Part shown: in pieces, positions 1 through 8,532 of the stretch
Numbering within the stretch: the first letter of the stretch is position 1
Layout of the letters: the number at the start of each line of letters is the position of its first letter
Source: Saprospiraceae bacterium
GTDB lineage: Bacteria > Bacteroidota > Bacteroidia > Chitinophagales > Saprospiraceae
DNA: 24,877 nucleotides
Direction: 5' to 3'
NCBI GenBank assembly: GCA_016715245.1
Contig: JADKAS010000022.1
Location: 1-24,877 of the forward strand
Notes under the pieces: model-generated
Database searches by the model: none
What the model saw: the letters and a program-made list of their open reading frames with translations, nothing else
Told to the model about the DNA's origin: nothing
Program-made: the position numbers and the translations under genes

Positions 1-386
1 CCACCTAAACCTTTTGCAGGTAAGTCATTCCATATACCAAAAAATTACATCAGAATTTGAAATAACAGTTTTACCAGCCTCAAAAAAAGCTTCTTCTGAT
101 GGTTTTGAAAGTTTAATTGAATAATACTTTTGGACTGTCTTAACAGATTATATGAAATCAATCCTTTGCTATCAAATGTTGTTTCGTATAGCATACAAGG
201 AATAATTGCAATCAATGGAATATTATTTTCTAAAATTATTTCAGCAAATATTTGGTCAGCACCTATTGCTAAACATGAATAAGCCTCATCGACTTTTAGT
301 TCATTTAATTCAATTAAAATCTCTTGCTTAATCCAATCAATAATTGAAAAACTGAAATTTTGATGCCCAGTAATTCCGATTCTCAT
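1..386 (-). CDS. SLOG-domain nucleotide-sensing protein, partial at left edge, frameshifted
   Basis: The N-terminus MRIGITGHQNF, then a segment with AIGADQIFAEIILENN and an aliphatic IPLIAIIPC strand, looks like the Rossmann-type SLOG fold, which in bacterial conflict systems binds nucleotide-derived ligands. After about residue 90 the frame breaks. Adding one base to the T run at 113-116 restores KPSEEAFFEAGKTVISNSD, a typical SLOG helix-strand. A second shift near 25-35 restores DLPAKGLGG, the glycine-rich SLOG motif, just before the window ends. The start codon forms an ATGA overlap with the caspase-like gene, so the two are probably translationally coupled. SLOG proteins are sensor or effector partners of TIR enzymes in Thoeris-like systems, which fits the two TIR genes upstream. 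The exact SLOG subfamily is uncertain. Confidence 0.7.
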
Positions 387-1336
387 AACTTGCCATCTTT
401 GTTAACTGCCAGTAATATTTGCCTAACAGGAGTTAAAGCACAGGTTTTAGAATAAATTGCTGCAAAATACATATGTTCTTCGTCAACTGGATTTAGCAAA
501 CTTGCACGATTGTATTTTGTAAATCAGCGAATATTTTTCATTATCATGCCCTTTAGGTTCTGCTTCTGGCTCAAATGTCGGGTCTAATTGAAATTCGTCA
601 GTTGCTAATTTAAAATATATAGGTAATTTGCGTAGTATTTCCAAGAGCTACTAATAGTTTTACTTCTTCTTAAAGGTATCATTTTTTGAAACATAAGATT
701 TAAAGACTGGTCTCTGTTCCCATGCACCAATTAATTTATCCGCAAATGAATATATACTTGCGACAGTTATTAAGCCAATAGTATCACCAGCACCACCATC
801 TAGCGCATCACAAACAATTTTTGTGAAACACCACCAGTTAGGCTGTCTTTTTGAAACTTGTGTATGATGACTTGAAGCTAAAACGGATACGCCTTCTCTT
901 AACGTAGAAATATTTTTATAAAATTAGAATTACCAACGGCACCACTGAAACAACAATCCAAAATAATTACAACTTCTTTAGCTTTTGCCTTATTTGCTAA
1001 TTCCATTAAAAAATCTAACTCTAATCCTTCATTATAAGTTTTGCATCCTGTTAGCAACTAAACATGCACGGCTCGTATCAGTAGGTTCAGACCCGTGACC
1101 TGAAAGAGAAATAGAACAAGGCAACATCGCTATCAAAGAGAATAAATCAATAACATTTTCTTTCAGTGTTGGAATATCATTCGTATCTTCTGAGAAATCA
1201 GTTTTTGCAAGTAAAATTTGGTGTATCATCATAATCCTTGATAAAGAATTAAACATTCTATTTGCATCAGGTATACAGCCATCTAAAAAGGGCTAAAGGA
1301 ATAATCATTAATTCCAACGATAAGTGCTTTTCTCAT
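383..1336 (-). CDS. Caspase-like (C14 family) protease, frameshifted
   Basis: The repaired protein is about 317 residues. It begins MRKALIVGINDYSFSP, the usual first strand of bacterial caspase-like proteases. The catalytic His lies in SLSGHGSEP (about 1082-1105) and the catalytic Cys in ILDCCFSGAVG (about 935-965). Downstream come LDGGAGDTIGLITVASIY and GAWEQRPVFKSYVSKND, then a C-terminal part with LDPTFEPEAEP and EEHMYFAAI, as in the long bacterial caspase family often linked to immune modules. Several single-base shifts interrupt the frame; the first is repaired by one base in the A run at 1285-1289. The start lies 2 nt after the TIR gene stop, and the stop overlaps the SLOG start. Likely role: a proteolytic effector activated by a nucleotide signal. 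Function is inferred from family and context; the family call is strong. Confidence 0.85.
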
Positions 1337-1338
1337 AT

Positions 1339-1917
1339 TTAATAGATTTTAGTTTCACGTTCAAACGGTTGTGTATTTTTATGAAACCAATCATCAAATA
1401 CAACATATTTTTTGGATTCTTCAATTATCCAAAGTTTGTCAATCTGTTTATCTGTTGGCAGCTTCTTTATAAAAGGATAAAGCGACAAATATTCTACGCC
1501 TTTATATGATTTAGGAACGATTGCTTCTTTTGAAACAGGAATAATAGCACACTTGAAGTTTTGCATCCATATAACCAAGTTCCCAAGGCATCCATTTACT
1601 TGTATCAGCATTTGTTGAAATAGCAAGTAGAAGTGATTTGCTGGATTTCATTCTGTTTTCTTATAAATGTTGCAGTTCTTTTGTAACATTGGTTCTATCT
1701 AAATGTGGGTCTATTATCCAATCAACGTATACTTTAAACCTAAAAATCAGTTAATTCAAGATACAATCCTTCAACTTCTTCTTTATCTAAAAAACTATGA
1801 GACAAAAGATGTCAAAACCGGTTTCAATTTTTCTACTTTCGGTAAATAATTTTGTTTTAGCTTGAGCAGGTCTACTACTTGCTAAGTTTTAAGATATGAG
1901 CTTGAATATAATGTCAT
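1339..1917 (-). CDS. TIR-domain protein, frameshifted
   Basis: After frame repair the protein is about 193 residues with a classic TIR fold: FDIFLSHSFLDKEEVEGLY (strand A and helix A; needs one base in the A run at 1804-1807), then FKVYVDWIIDPHLDRTNVT, then a SKSLLLAIST strand, and SKWMPWELGYMD, which carries the Glu expected to be catalytic in NAD-cleaving TIR enzymes. The C-terminal half (1339-1626) reads cleanly. TIR enzymes of this type make cyclic-ADP-ribose isomers or related signals, or consume NAD. The gene starts 5 nt after the preceding TIR-like gene and ends 2 nt before the caspase-like gene. That pairing resembles reported TIR-plus-caspase immunity (type IV Thoeris). Whether the enzyme is active cannot be read from sequence. 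Confidence 0.8.
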
Positions 1918-1922
1918 AGTTT

Positions 1923-2373
1923 TTATTTTAAAATATTTTTCAGGTTATCCCAAGACCAAGTGATTATTTTTTTTTTCCTTTCAATTCAGGCTGTATTGCA
2001 CCTTTATCGTTCTTTTATGTGCATTCCGATAACAGGAACACCTTCTTCTTTTGCACATTAATTCCCACCTTGTACCGCTGGAATGCCACGTATTTTTACT
2101 CAAAAGAACTATCATGCCATCACAAGATTTGATTTTGGTGCGACACTTTTGTTTCCAAATTTTCTCATCCCAAGGTTGCTTTACCGACATATCAACAAAA
2201 GAAAATGGCGACCTTTCATTTTTAGCCTGTGCGACTAAATAATCTCTGTATTGCTCGTCCTCAATTGCGAAGCTGATAAAGATGCGTTTCTTTATTTCTT
2301 TGCCTGAATCTTTCTCATCTTCAAATAGTGCTTTAAGAAGAACAGCTGCCGCACCTATTATTAACGGCCACAT
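1923..2373 (-). CDS. ThsB-like TIR-fold protein (MTH538/DUF1863 family) with N-terminal membrane anchor, frameshifted near the end
   Basis: An N-terminal hydrophobic segment (about residues 1-18, MWPLIIGAAAVLLKALF) precedes RIFISFAIEDEQYRDYLV and a mid-region with SPFSFVDMSVKQPW, CDGMIVLLSKNTW and TRWELMC. This is the MTH538 TIR-like family that includes Thoeris ThsB. Past residue 107 the frame slips; the other frames continue with KEEGVPVIGMHIKER and then ELKGKKKIITWSWDNLKNIL, the expected C-terminus, stopping at 1923. Start at 2373 is the first in-frame ATG. An in-frame open stretch continues upstream to the previous stop, so a longer product is possible. The next gene, another TIR protein, begins 5 nt after the stop. 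Two different TIR-fold genes side by side suggest two signals, or one enzyme and one regulator. Confidence 0.78.
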
Positions 2374-2433
2374 AAAAACATTTTTTTGAGAAACATCTAA
2401 ATTATTTGAAGCATCTAATATTCTGCCAATCCA

Positions 2434-3532
2434 TTAATTATAACTTTCCTTTAGTAATTTTTGAACCTCGAACATATAAAAGCATCTTCTGGTTTTACTG
2501 GTTTTGGTATCGTTTTAGCGATTTCAAAAAGTAGTTATTGCAATCATCCCAACGTGCTTTCCAGTAGTTTCTACCTGTTTCAGAAAGGATTTCTTCATCA
2601 ACTTGACTTGGCGATAAAGGGTAATGCTCATAATTATTCCAGAATTTTTTGAAATCTTCAACTGTGAGAATTTGCAAGAACTTGTTTCGTTCAATTTTTT
2701 CACAATTATAGATGCAACCTCATCATATTGTTTTCAACGTAGTTAACAATCTTGAACCACACTTTTTAGAATTTTGTAACTTCATTTTTTATGATTTTTA
2801 TAAAATTCTTTTGTTGATACTATTCCATTAATTGGAGCAGGTCCCAAATCTATACCAGTAAGCATTTCTATCATTCCTTCCTTTCCGGCACGTGTTCTTT
2901 GTGGGATGCCTCCAATGTAAGCTGCATATTCTCCTTTTGTATCAGTTAAAAGCAGCTAAGCCCTCGTCTGGATTTAAATTGATAATTTCGATGTCATCTT
3001 TGAAAGATAAGCCACCTTTTCTTTCAGCTGCTGCTACGCCTTGCTCCATATCTGTATTTGAAGTTGTGACTACTTTTTTACCTTTAAGTTGTTGTGATGT
3101 TAACTTAATAGCATCAAGTCTATTATAACCTTGACTTAAAAAGAAAGATAGTGGTTTAATCTTTCCATCAGGTCTAATCATTAGAGCAAAACCATTATCA
3201 AATGTGTTAAAGCCATATAAGTAAACTAGCTCGGGATTATTGTTATATGTAGCAACTACCGATGATATATTATTAATCCCTATATCAATACGGTTTGTAG
3301 CTTTTGAAGAAAGAGCTTCTTGTATTTCAGTCCATCCAAGAATCTTGAATTCAACGTCTAAGCCCTCTTCTTTATACCAACCTTTTATATCACCAATTAT
3401 TGGCAGAAATGTATCTTGGAATGGTGAAATTCCAAAAACTACTTTGTTATTCTCTTTTTTTGTTTGATGATTACAACCATAAAAAACAGAAAGTAAAACC
3501 AAAAGAATCATTTTAAGTGTTTTCATGTTCAA
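2434..3532 (-). CDS. Solute-binding lipoprotein of an ABC importer (NitT/TauT/SsuA-NMT1 type), frameshifted
   Basis: The N-terminus is a lipoprotein signal ending VFYGC with Cys near residue 20, so the protein should be anchored outside the inner membrane. The next part, VVFGISPFQDTFLPIIGDIK through GWYKEEGLDVEFKILGW, is typical of SsuA/NMT1-type binding proteins. The first clean stretch ends at 2942. Adding one base to the A run at 2948-2951 continues the frame into KGEYAAYIGGIPQRTRAGKE and ATP-independent lobe sequence. After further shifts, VEDFKKFWNNYEHYPLSPSQ and EDAFYMFEVQKLLKESYN complete a protein of about 366 residues, close to family length. It starts 12 nt after the permease stop and is last of the transporter trio. 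The ligand cannot be told from sequence. Confidence 0.8.
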
Positions 3533-3544
3533 TTATTTGAATTG

Positions 3545-4291
3545 TTAATTATTATTCCACTTGTTAATAAATCGAAATGCCATTCTTATTAATTGATCTG
3601 TTAAAAGAGACAATATTCCTAAAATCAATGCAGCTAATAAAATAGCTTCGGTATTTAAGGTCACTCTTGCGTTTCTTATATAAAACCCAAGACCACCCTG
3701 TGCTCCCAGATATTCAGCTGCAACAGTTAGACCAAACCCAGTGGCAGCAGCAACACGAATTGCAGATGAAATAGCGGGCATTATACCCGGGAAATATTGT
3801 TTTGTAAATATCAGGTTCACTTGCACCTAGTGATTTTGCTGCTCTAATGTAAATAACATTAATGTTTCTTATTGCATTTACTGTTGATACACAATCACCA
3901 TGAAGCATCCTAATGAAACGAGTAAAAGTTGCCCCAAATCTCTAAACCAAACCACAAAATAAAAAGGGAGTTAAGGCAATTGGTGGAATTGGCCGAATAA
4001 TTTCAATAATTGGGTCAATAATTGCTTCTAGTATTACTCCATGTTATGATAATACCAAAAAGAAAGCCTGAAACTATACCAATTAGTAATCCTACAATTA
4101 CTCTATACAAAGTAATTAAAGAATAGTTAAGGATATAGCTATAATTATTTATAAAAGGTAGCATACAATTTTCTCTATACTTGAAATAATAACTCTTGAT
4201 ACTTTGTTTGATCTCTTGTAAACAAATACCAATAAACAATAATTGTTAATATTGCAATGGTGCTAATTAATTTAAATTTAAGTGTTTTCAT
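3545..4291 (-). CDS. ABC transporter permease (NitT/TauT/SsuC type), frameshifted
   Basis: Repaired length is about 249 residues, normal for this family. Readable pieces in order are an N-terminal membrane helix (MKTLKFKLISTIAILTII), a helix with LYRVIVGLLIGIVSGFLFG, the segment DPIIEIIRPIPPIALTPFF, and the cytoplasmic EAA loop RAAKSLGASEPDIYKTI followed by FPGIMPAISSAIRVAAATGF, which docks the ATPase. The clean C-terminal stretch (3545-3826) holds LGAQGGLGFYI and a last membrane helix. At least four indels split it. Its ATG overlaps the ATPase stop (ATGA), so expression is coupled. It forms the membrane channel for the ATPase at 4288-5055 and the lipoprotein at 2434-3532. Confidence 0.85.
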
Positions 4292-5055
4292 GAATTGACA
4301 TTGCTTGAGATTATGGTTTCAATTTTGTTTCTTAAACTTATAAACTCAGGAGTGTCGCAAATTGTTCTGTTTCGAGGTTTTGTAAATGGTACTCTAATAT
4401 CAGAAAGAACTCGTCCTGGACTTTGAGAAAGTATTATAACACGGTCACTTAAATATAGTGCTTCACTAATATCGTGAGTGACAAAAATTACAGTCTTTAT
4501 CTCTAATTCCAAAATTCTAATGAATCTTTCTTGTAAGTCTTTTCTTGTTCTGTAGTCAAGTGCTCCAAAAGGTTCATCCATTAGAATTGTATCAGGAGAA
4601 TTAGCCATTGCTCTTGCTAAATCAACACGCTTTCTCATTCCGCCAGAAAGTTGTTTTGGATATTGACCGCCCTCATTTTCCAGATTAACTAAATTTAAAT
4701 AGTGCGTTATTATTTCATTTTTTCTTATTTTATTAATTCTCTTTCTAGTTAAGCCATACCCTATATTTTCTCTTACTGTCATCCAAGGAAAAACTGCATC
4801 TTCCTGAAAAACGCACGCTCTATCAGAACCTGGTTTCAAATCTGATTTTCCAAAGAAATTAATACTTCCAGAATCAAAAGGAATGAAGCCAGCTAATATA
4901 TTAAGTAGAGTTGTTTTTCCACATCCTGAAGCACCAACTAATGAAACAAATTCATTCTTATTAATAATCAAGTCAGGAATCTCAAGAACTACTTGAGTGG
5001 CACCATTTCGAAGAAATGATTTTTTTAGATTTGATATTTGAATTTGGTCTGACAT
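4288..5055 (-). CDS. ABC transporter ATPase subunit (NitT/TauT/SsuB type)
   Basis: An intact 255-residue ATPase with all expected elements: Walker A GASGCGKTT at 41-49, Q-loop Gln84 in VFQEDAVFPWMT, signature LSGGM at 136-140, Walker B ILMDE at 157-161, D-loop GALD and the switch His194 in FVTHD. The signature helix ends RKRVDLARAMA, as in nitrate/sulfonate/taurine ATPases. It is one of the few genes in the left 10 kb with an unbroken frame. It starts 12 nt after the unrecognised gene and overlaps the permease start by 4 nt. It would power import of the unknown ligand bound by the lipoprotein. Specific substrate names would be guesswork. Confidence 0.93.
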   Translation of the reverse strand: MSDQIQISNLKKSFLRNGATQVVLEIPDLIINKNEFVSLVGASGCGKTTLLNILAGFIPFDSGSINFFGKSDLKPGSDRACVFQEDAVFPWMTVRENIGYGLTRKRINKIRKNEIITHYLNLVNLENEGGQYPKQLSGGMRKRVDLARAMANSPDTILMDEPFGALDYRTRKDLQERFIRILELEIKTVIFVTHDISEALYLSDRVIILSQSPGRVLSDIRVPFTKPRNRTICDTPEFISLRNKIETIISSNVNS

Positions 5056-5067
5056 ATTATTTAAAAA

Positions 5068-6031
5068 TTATTTCATGAATGGTTTCGGCAAATATTCAGA
5101 AGGCCTGCGCATGAAAATATTATCATCTCCCCAAAACCGTATAAAAAATAAGAATCATTCGACACTAAGTCATTTGAAAAAACTTCATTAATTGTTTTTG
5201 CTTTGGAGTCTATCTTTGGTTTGTAAAGCTCTATTAAAAAAACCTTTGTTCGATACCTTTTGTTTTACAATCATTAAGTGATTGAGGAATACCAGTGCAA
5301 TAAGTTTCATAAACGAGGTTACCTTCTAAATTTAATGCTTTGTAAAACGGAACTACCCGCCCGTTATTTAGCTTTCGAAAATGATTAATTTTCTTATCCC
5401 CATCTGAATCTGAATAATTCTGTACTAATGCATAGTTGGAAAATATCTCAATAGAGTCATTTTTTATTTGATTGTAGGGTATAAAGGCAACTGCAACGAT
5501 AATTAAATCATTCTCACTTCTATAAGCTCGATGTATGTGGATAGCATCATTAACATTAAAAAATATAGGAAGTCCAGGGACGATTCTTTCTTGTGGTTGA
5601 AAACCAAATCTTGGATCAATTTTTCAATTGATCACTTTCAGTTTGTACTCAACATCCTCACATATTTTCAGCAGCCTTTGGTGCTCATAGTGAGTATTGA
5701 AATTCCGGAATCTAACATTATTTTTAAGATTCTTTTCGGTGTTGGATTAACGAATAGCCCGAAAAACACTAACATCAATCAGATTTATTTAAATTCTGTA
5801 GTCCAGACAAAATATTTAAACCCAAACATGATTTGAGTTTACTTCAATTTTTTGAGAATTTAATTTCTTTAAACAATAATGAATTATTAAAGGAATCCAT
5901 GGAAACATGATTTTCCATTAATAGATTCAATAATTCGGTATCAAGTGGCAAGGTTTTGCATGATTTCCAATTGGTTCGACAGCAGTCTTTTGCCAAACAT
6001 CAATATATTTATTCCAATTAAAACACTGCAT
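5068..6031 (-). CDS. Unrecognised operon protein, frameshifted
   Basis: I do not recognise this family. It starts MQCFNWNKYIDVWQKTAVEP, 25 nt after the previous stop. The best readable block, in the C-terminal two thirds, contains DPRFGFQPQERIVPGLPIFF, NVNDAIHIHRAYRSENDLII, VAVAFIPYNQI and GNLVYETYCTGIPQSLND. It ends WGDDNIFMRRPSEYLPKPFM after one base is added to the A run at 5133-5136. The long hydrophobic strand after a conserved-looking Arg/His segment could be a mixed alpha/beta enzyme; an ADP-ribosyltransferase-like fold is a possible but weak guess. There is no signal peptide or membrane segment, so it is probably cytosolic. Several indels in the N-terminal third leave that part unreliable. 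It sits between the sensor genes and the transporter, 12 nt before the ATPase gene. Confidence 0.6.
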
Positions 6032-6056
6032 AATTATAAATTAATTAAACTGTTAT

Positions 6057-6930
6057 CTAAATAATGTTGAAAAAATCAATTGCGTTCGACTCCAAGGTTA
6101 TGCCTTTATGATTAAATGTTTTAACATAATCGGAGTCGTTGTAATCTGATAAAAATCTTTGATACTTTCAAGATCATTCTTCGAGTAAATGTTATGTATT
6201 TCTGCCCAGGTTGATTTCATGCGTTAAGTATGATGTCAATATTTTTCATTGCTTCTTATTACTTTCAATATAATCAACATGGTAAACAATTCCATTCTTT
6301 TGTTGAAAGTGTTGTAATTTTAACTTAACCTCTGGAGAATGTTTAAAATCATTTGTTTCTATAAACAATGAATAACTTTCTTTTAAGTAAATTAATTCTT
6401 TCAGGAATTCCACCGATATATATACCATCATCACTATCAATAAAGTCTTGTAGTATTTCTTTTGGTGTACCCGTTTGACTTATTTGAACATTAGTTAATA
6501 GCGGTTTCCCAAACAAATTATTGAAATTCTTGAAACTTTCTAAGTGGTCGGTTTCTTCACAAGCAAAGACCTTAATGGGTCTTTCAAGTTTATTTAATTG
6601 GTCGCAAATGAATTTTATTGTGTTCTTAATTGTCATCCCTTGCTTTTTTACCTCTTTAAAAGATTTAATATTCTTTTCTTTGCATATTATGTAAAACGAA
6701 TTATATTTTATTAAGGTCGGTCGATATAAATAAACTGTATTTCCATTATTTCTGTTTTTATTTATATGTAATTCATAGTTTGCAATTACAAAGTCAATTC
6801 TTGAGGTTCCATCTAAAACTTCAAAAGTTTTATTCCAATCAACAACTTCATAAGAAATTGGAATTGTATCAAGTTTTAATTTGTTGACTATAACCATCAG
6901 CTCAGGATATTGAGATATACCAAGACACAT
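6057..6930 (-). CDS. Cytosolic solute-binding-protein-like domain, frameshifted; may be fused to the DRHyd protein
   Basis: The protein starts MCLGISQYPELMVIVNKLKL, has no signal peptide, and shares landmarks with the exported binding protein at 2434-3532: an opening LGIS/FGIS strand, VVDWNKTFEVLDGTSRIDF matching the other's ILGWTEI and RIDIG, and later DGIYIGGIPERI matching AAYIGGIPQRT. It therefore looks like an NMT1/SsuA-type binding domain kept in the cytosol. A shift near 6400 joins it to LLKESYSLFIETNDF and the rest of the C-terminus, ending DFFNII at 6057. The presumed Met lies inside the first strand, so translation may instead enter from the upstream gene, whose frame overlaps it by 29 nt. 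Either a fusion or tight coupling is possible. Role: probably senses the ligand the importer brings in (inference). Confidence 0.62.
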
Positions 6931-7403
6931 ATTTTTTCTTATTAAATTTGGATATTAATCCTTTCAATTTAGAGAATGAATCAAGATATTTTGCGCTATC
7001 ATTTTCGTATTTAAACGTTTCTATTCCTTGCAGATCAAAGGCAAATCTTTATAGTCTTCTTGAGTAATTAATAACGAAAACTCTGGATCAATACTATGTG
7101 CAAGACCTAGTTCATACATTACATTTGGCCTATATAAGGTTAAATCAACTATAAAAAATATGATTTCCTTTTATCGCTGAAATTATTTTTTTGAACATTA
7201 ATTTTTGAATCATTAATATCAAAGGCATTAGTTAAATTTATATCTTCACTTTTACAAGCTTGTTTTATGATATTATCAAGAAGTCTTGGCATATTACTTT
7301 TTCTTAAGTTGTTCAGGCCAATCCCGTTTAGCAATATCTTCTTTTCCCTTTTTTCTTCATCTGACAATAAAGGCATTACCATGAATAAATTTAACTTTCC
7401 CAT
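6902..7403 (-). CDS. Nucleoside 2-deoxyribosyltransferase/TIR-like (DRHyd) effector domain, frameshifted
   Basis: The protein starts MGKLNLFMVMPLLSDEEKRE, like the F-V-M-P strand that opens this family. Adding one base to the A run at 7153-7158 gives KSYFFIVDLTLYRPNVMYEL followed by GLAHSI; the IVDLT...PNVMYELGLAH signature is diagnostic of the nucleoside deoxyribosyltransferase/DRHyd group that, in conflict systems, cleaves nucleotide N-glycosidic bonds. A second repair, in the A run at 7037-7039, restores LPFDLQGIETFKY. The start lies 1 nt after the HD gene stop, so the two are coupled. The frame ends at 6902, inside the start of the binding-protein-like gene. Enzymatic activity is inferred from the family only. 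Confidence 0.72.
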
Positions 7404-7404
7404 A

Positions 7405-8052
7405 TCAATATTTCTTTAAATTCCAGAATGTCTTTTCTAAATGCTCGATTATAATTATTTGATTTACCCCAGTGAAAAATAATTGAGATGCCGTAGTTAT
7501 TAATGAGTAGGAGGATTTGTTTCTCAAATATTTAGAATCAAAATCTCCGATTCTAAACCTATCCAAGTTGTCTGCATCTTTGAAAATTGAAAGTAAATAT
7601 ATTGATTCTTCCGTATTATGTAAATTATAGTTTCCAACTGTCATTCTCGATAAGCTATCATAAATACAATGATTCTCAATTATAAAACGTACCAATTGGT
7701 TATCATACTTTTCTAATCCCCAGAAGCTGTTTTTTATTAAAAGTTGAATAGCTCTTTTCCCATGTAGATCATCAATTTCATCATTTATTCTTCCAATATC
7801 ATGAAAAATAGCACAGAATTCTAGTTGTTTCATAAGCTTAGATGATAATTTTTCTTGTGCAGCTATTTCTCTAACTAGTAATAAAACTCTGTAGGCATGC
7901 TCTATTCCATGAATTCCAATGTTGTATAAAGACTCAAAGTGCGTAGGTAATTGCACTCTTTTGCAAATTTCGGATTGTGGGTTAGCTTGTGCGATTTGCA
8001 AATGTGTGCAATGCAGAGGAAAAATATTTTTCTTCTTCTTGCGGGTCGGCAA
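7405..8052 (-). CDS. HD-domain metal-dependent phosphohydrolase
   Basis: The frame is intact over 215 codons and has the full HD signature: His52 in HGIEHAYR, His84-Asp85 in IFHDIGRIND, His128 in ENHCIYD and Asp159 in FKDADNLDRFR. HD proteins hydrolyse nucleotides, cyclic nucleotides or alarmone-like molecules using a metal pair. It is the first gene of the operon, so it could degrade or tune the nucleotide signal made by the TIR or DRHyd proteins (inference). The start is unsure: this frame has no ATG, only a TTG at 8050-8052, while ATGs at 8083 and 8077 lie in another frame that closes near 7990. An indel in the first 100 nt or a downstream alternative start would explain this. Residues before about 34 may not be part of the protein. 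Confidence 0.82.
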   Translation of the reverse strand: MPTRKKKKNIFPLHCTHLQIAQANPQSEICKRVQLPTHFESLYNIGIHGIEHAYRVLLLVREIAAQEKLSSKLMKQLEFCAIFHDIGRINDEIDDLHGKRAIQLLIKNSFWGLEKYDNQLVRFIIENHCIYDSLSRMTVGNYNLHNTEESIYLLSIFKDADNLDRFRIGDFDSKYLRNKSSYSLITTASQLFFTGVNQIIIIEHLEKTFWNLKKY

Positions 8053-8166
8053 AAAAACTAAATCTTTTTTCTTTCATTGTCATTTCGTTATTCATTCTCA
8101 AACCATTTTCTCAGTCATTTTAGTTGTCGCGTGTTTTTTCTTCGCCTTGTTGGTAACGTTTAAGTA
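8053..8166. other. Upstream region of the ten-gene operon
   Basis: This short AT-rich stretch separates the operon from the mobile element. The operon promoter should be here or further right, but no convincing TTG/TAnnTTTG pair is visible on the minus strand. Just inside the first gene there are two TTTGCAAA motifs (about 7962-7972 and 7996-8006) in a segment whose coding status is doubtful, so the promoter or a regulator site may really lie there. Transcription from the IS91-type element could also read in, because it has the same direction. Confidence 0.35.
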
Positions 8167-8275
8167 ATGTATCCGATATTTGGGACATAAAGATATATCA
8201 GTTAATTTAAAGTAGCAAGTGTAAAACTGAATTTGTTGTTAAGAGATTTTTGGAAAGCCCAAATATCTGATACAT
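8167..8275. repeat. 18-bp imperfect inverted repeat
   Basis: The arms at 8167-8184 (atgtatccgatatttggg) and 8258-8275 (cccaaatatctgatacat) pair at 17 of 18 positions around a loop of 73 nt. The pair sits between the operon start and the 3' flank of the IS91-type transposase gene, so it may mark that element's end, be a small inserted palindromic element, or be a regulator site for the operon. No T run follows, so it is not a plain terminator. Confidence 0.75.
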
Positions 8276-8532
8276 GAAGTTGGACGAACCCGTGAAAAAT
8301 ATCTATGGCATTTTGAAAGAGGGATTCCAATCATTCTGACTTCGTAAATAAGATTGAACTCTATGGTTCTTAGTGTATAATCCTTGAAATTGAGTAAAAT
8401 CACGTTTGAATATATAATATATTTTAACAGAACAAAATCAGATTCTTGATGGCGATTCTGTATGGACATGAGGGTATTGGGGCAAAAGTTTGCCAGATGT
8501 ATTAGATTATTATGAAGCGTTATTTTCATCAG

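Noticed and set aside
7990..8083. ATG starts at 8083 and 8077 for the HD protein
   Set aside because: Both are out of frame with the HD domain and that frame stops within about 30 codons; they could only be used if an indel is present, so I kept the in-frame TTG with a warning.
8239..8529. Open minus-strand frame of 96 codons after the transposase
   Set aside because: It has no recognisable domain, overlaps one arm of the inverted repeat, and lies in the expected non-coding flank of the element.
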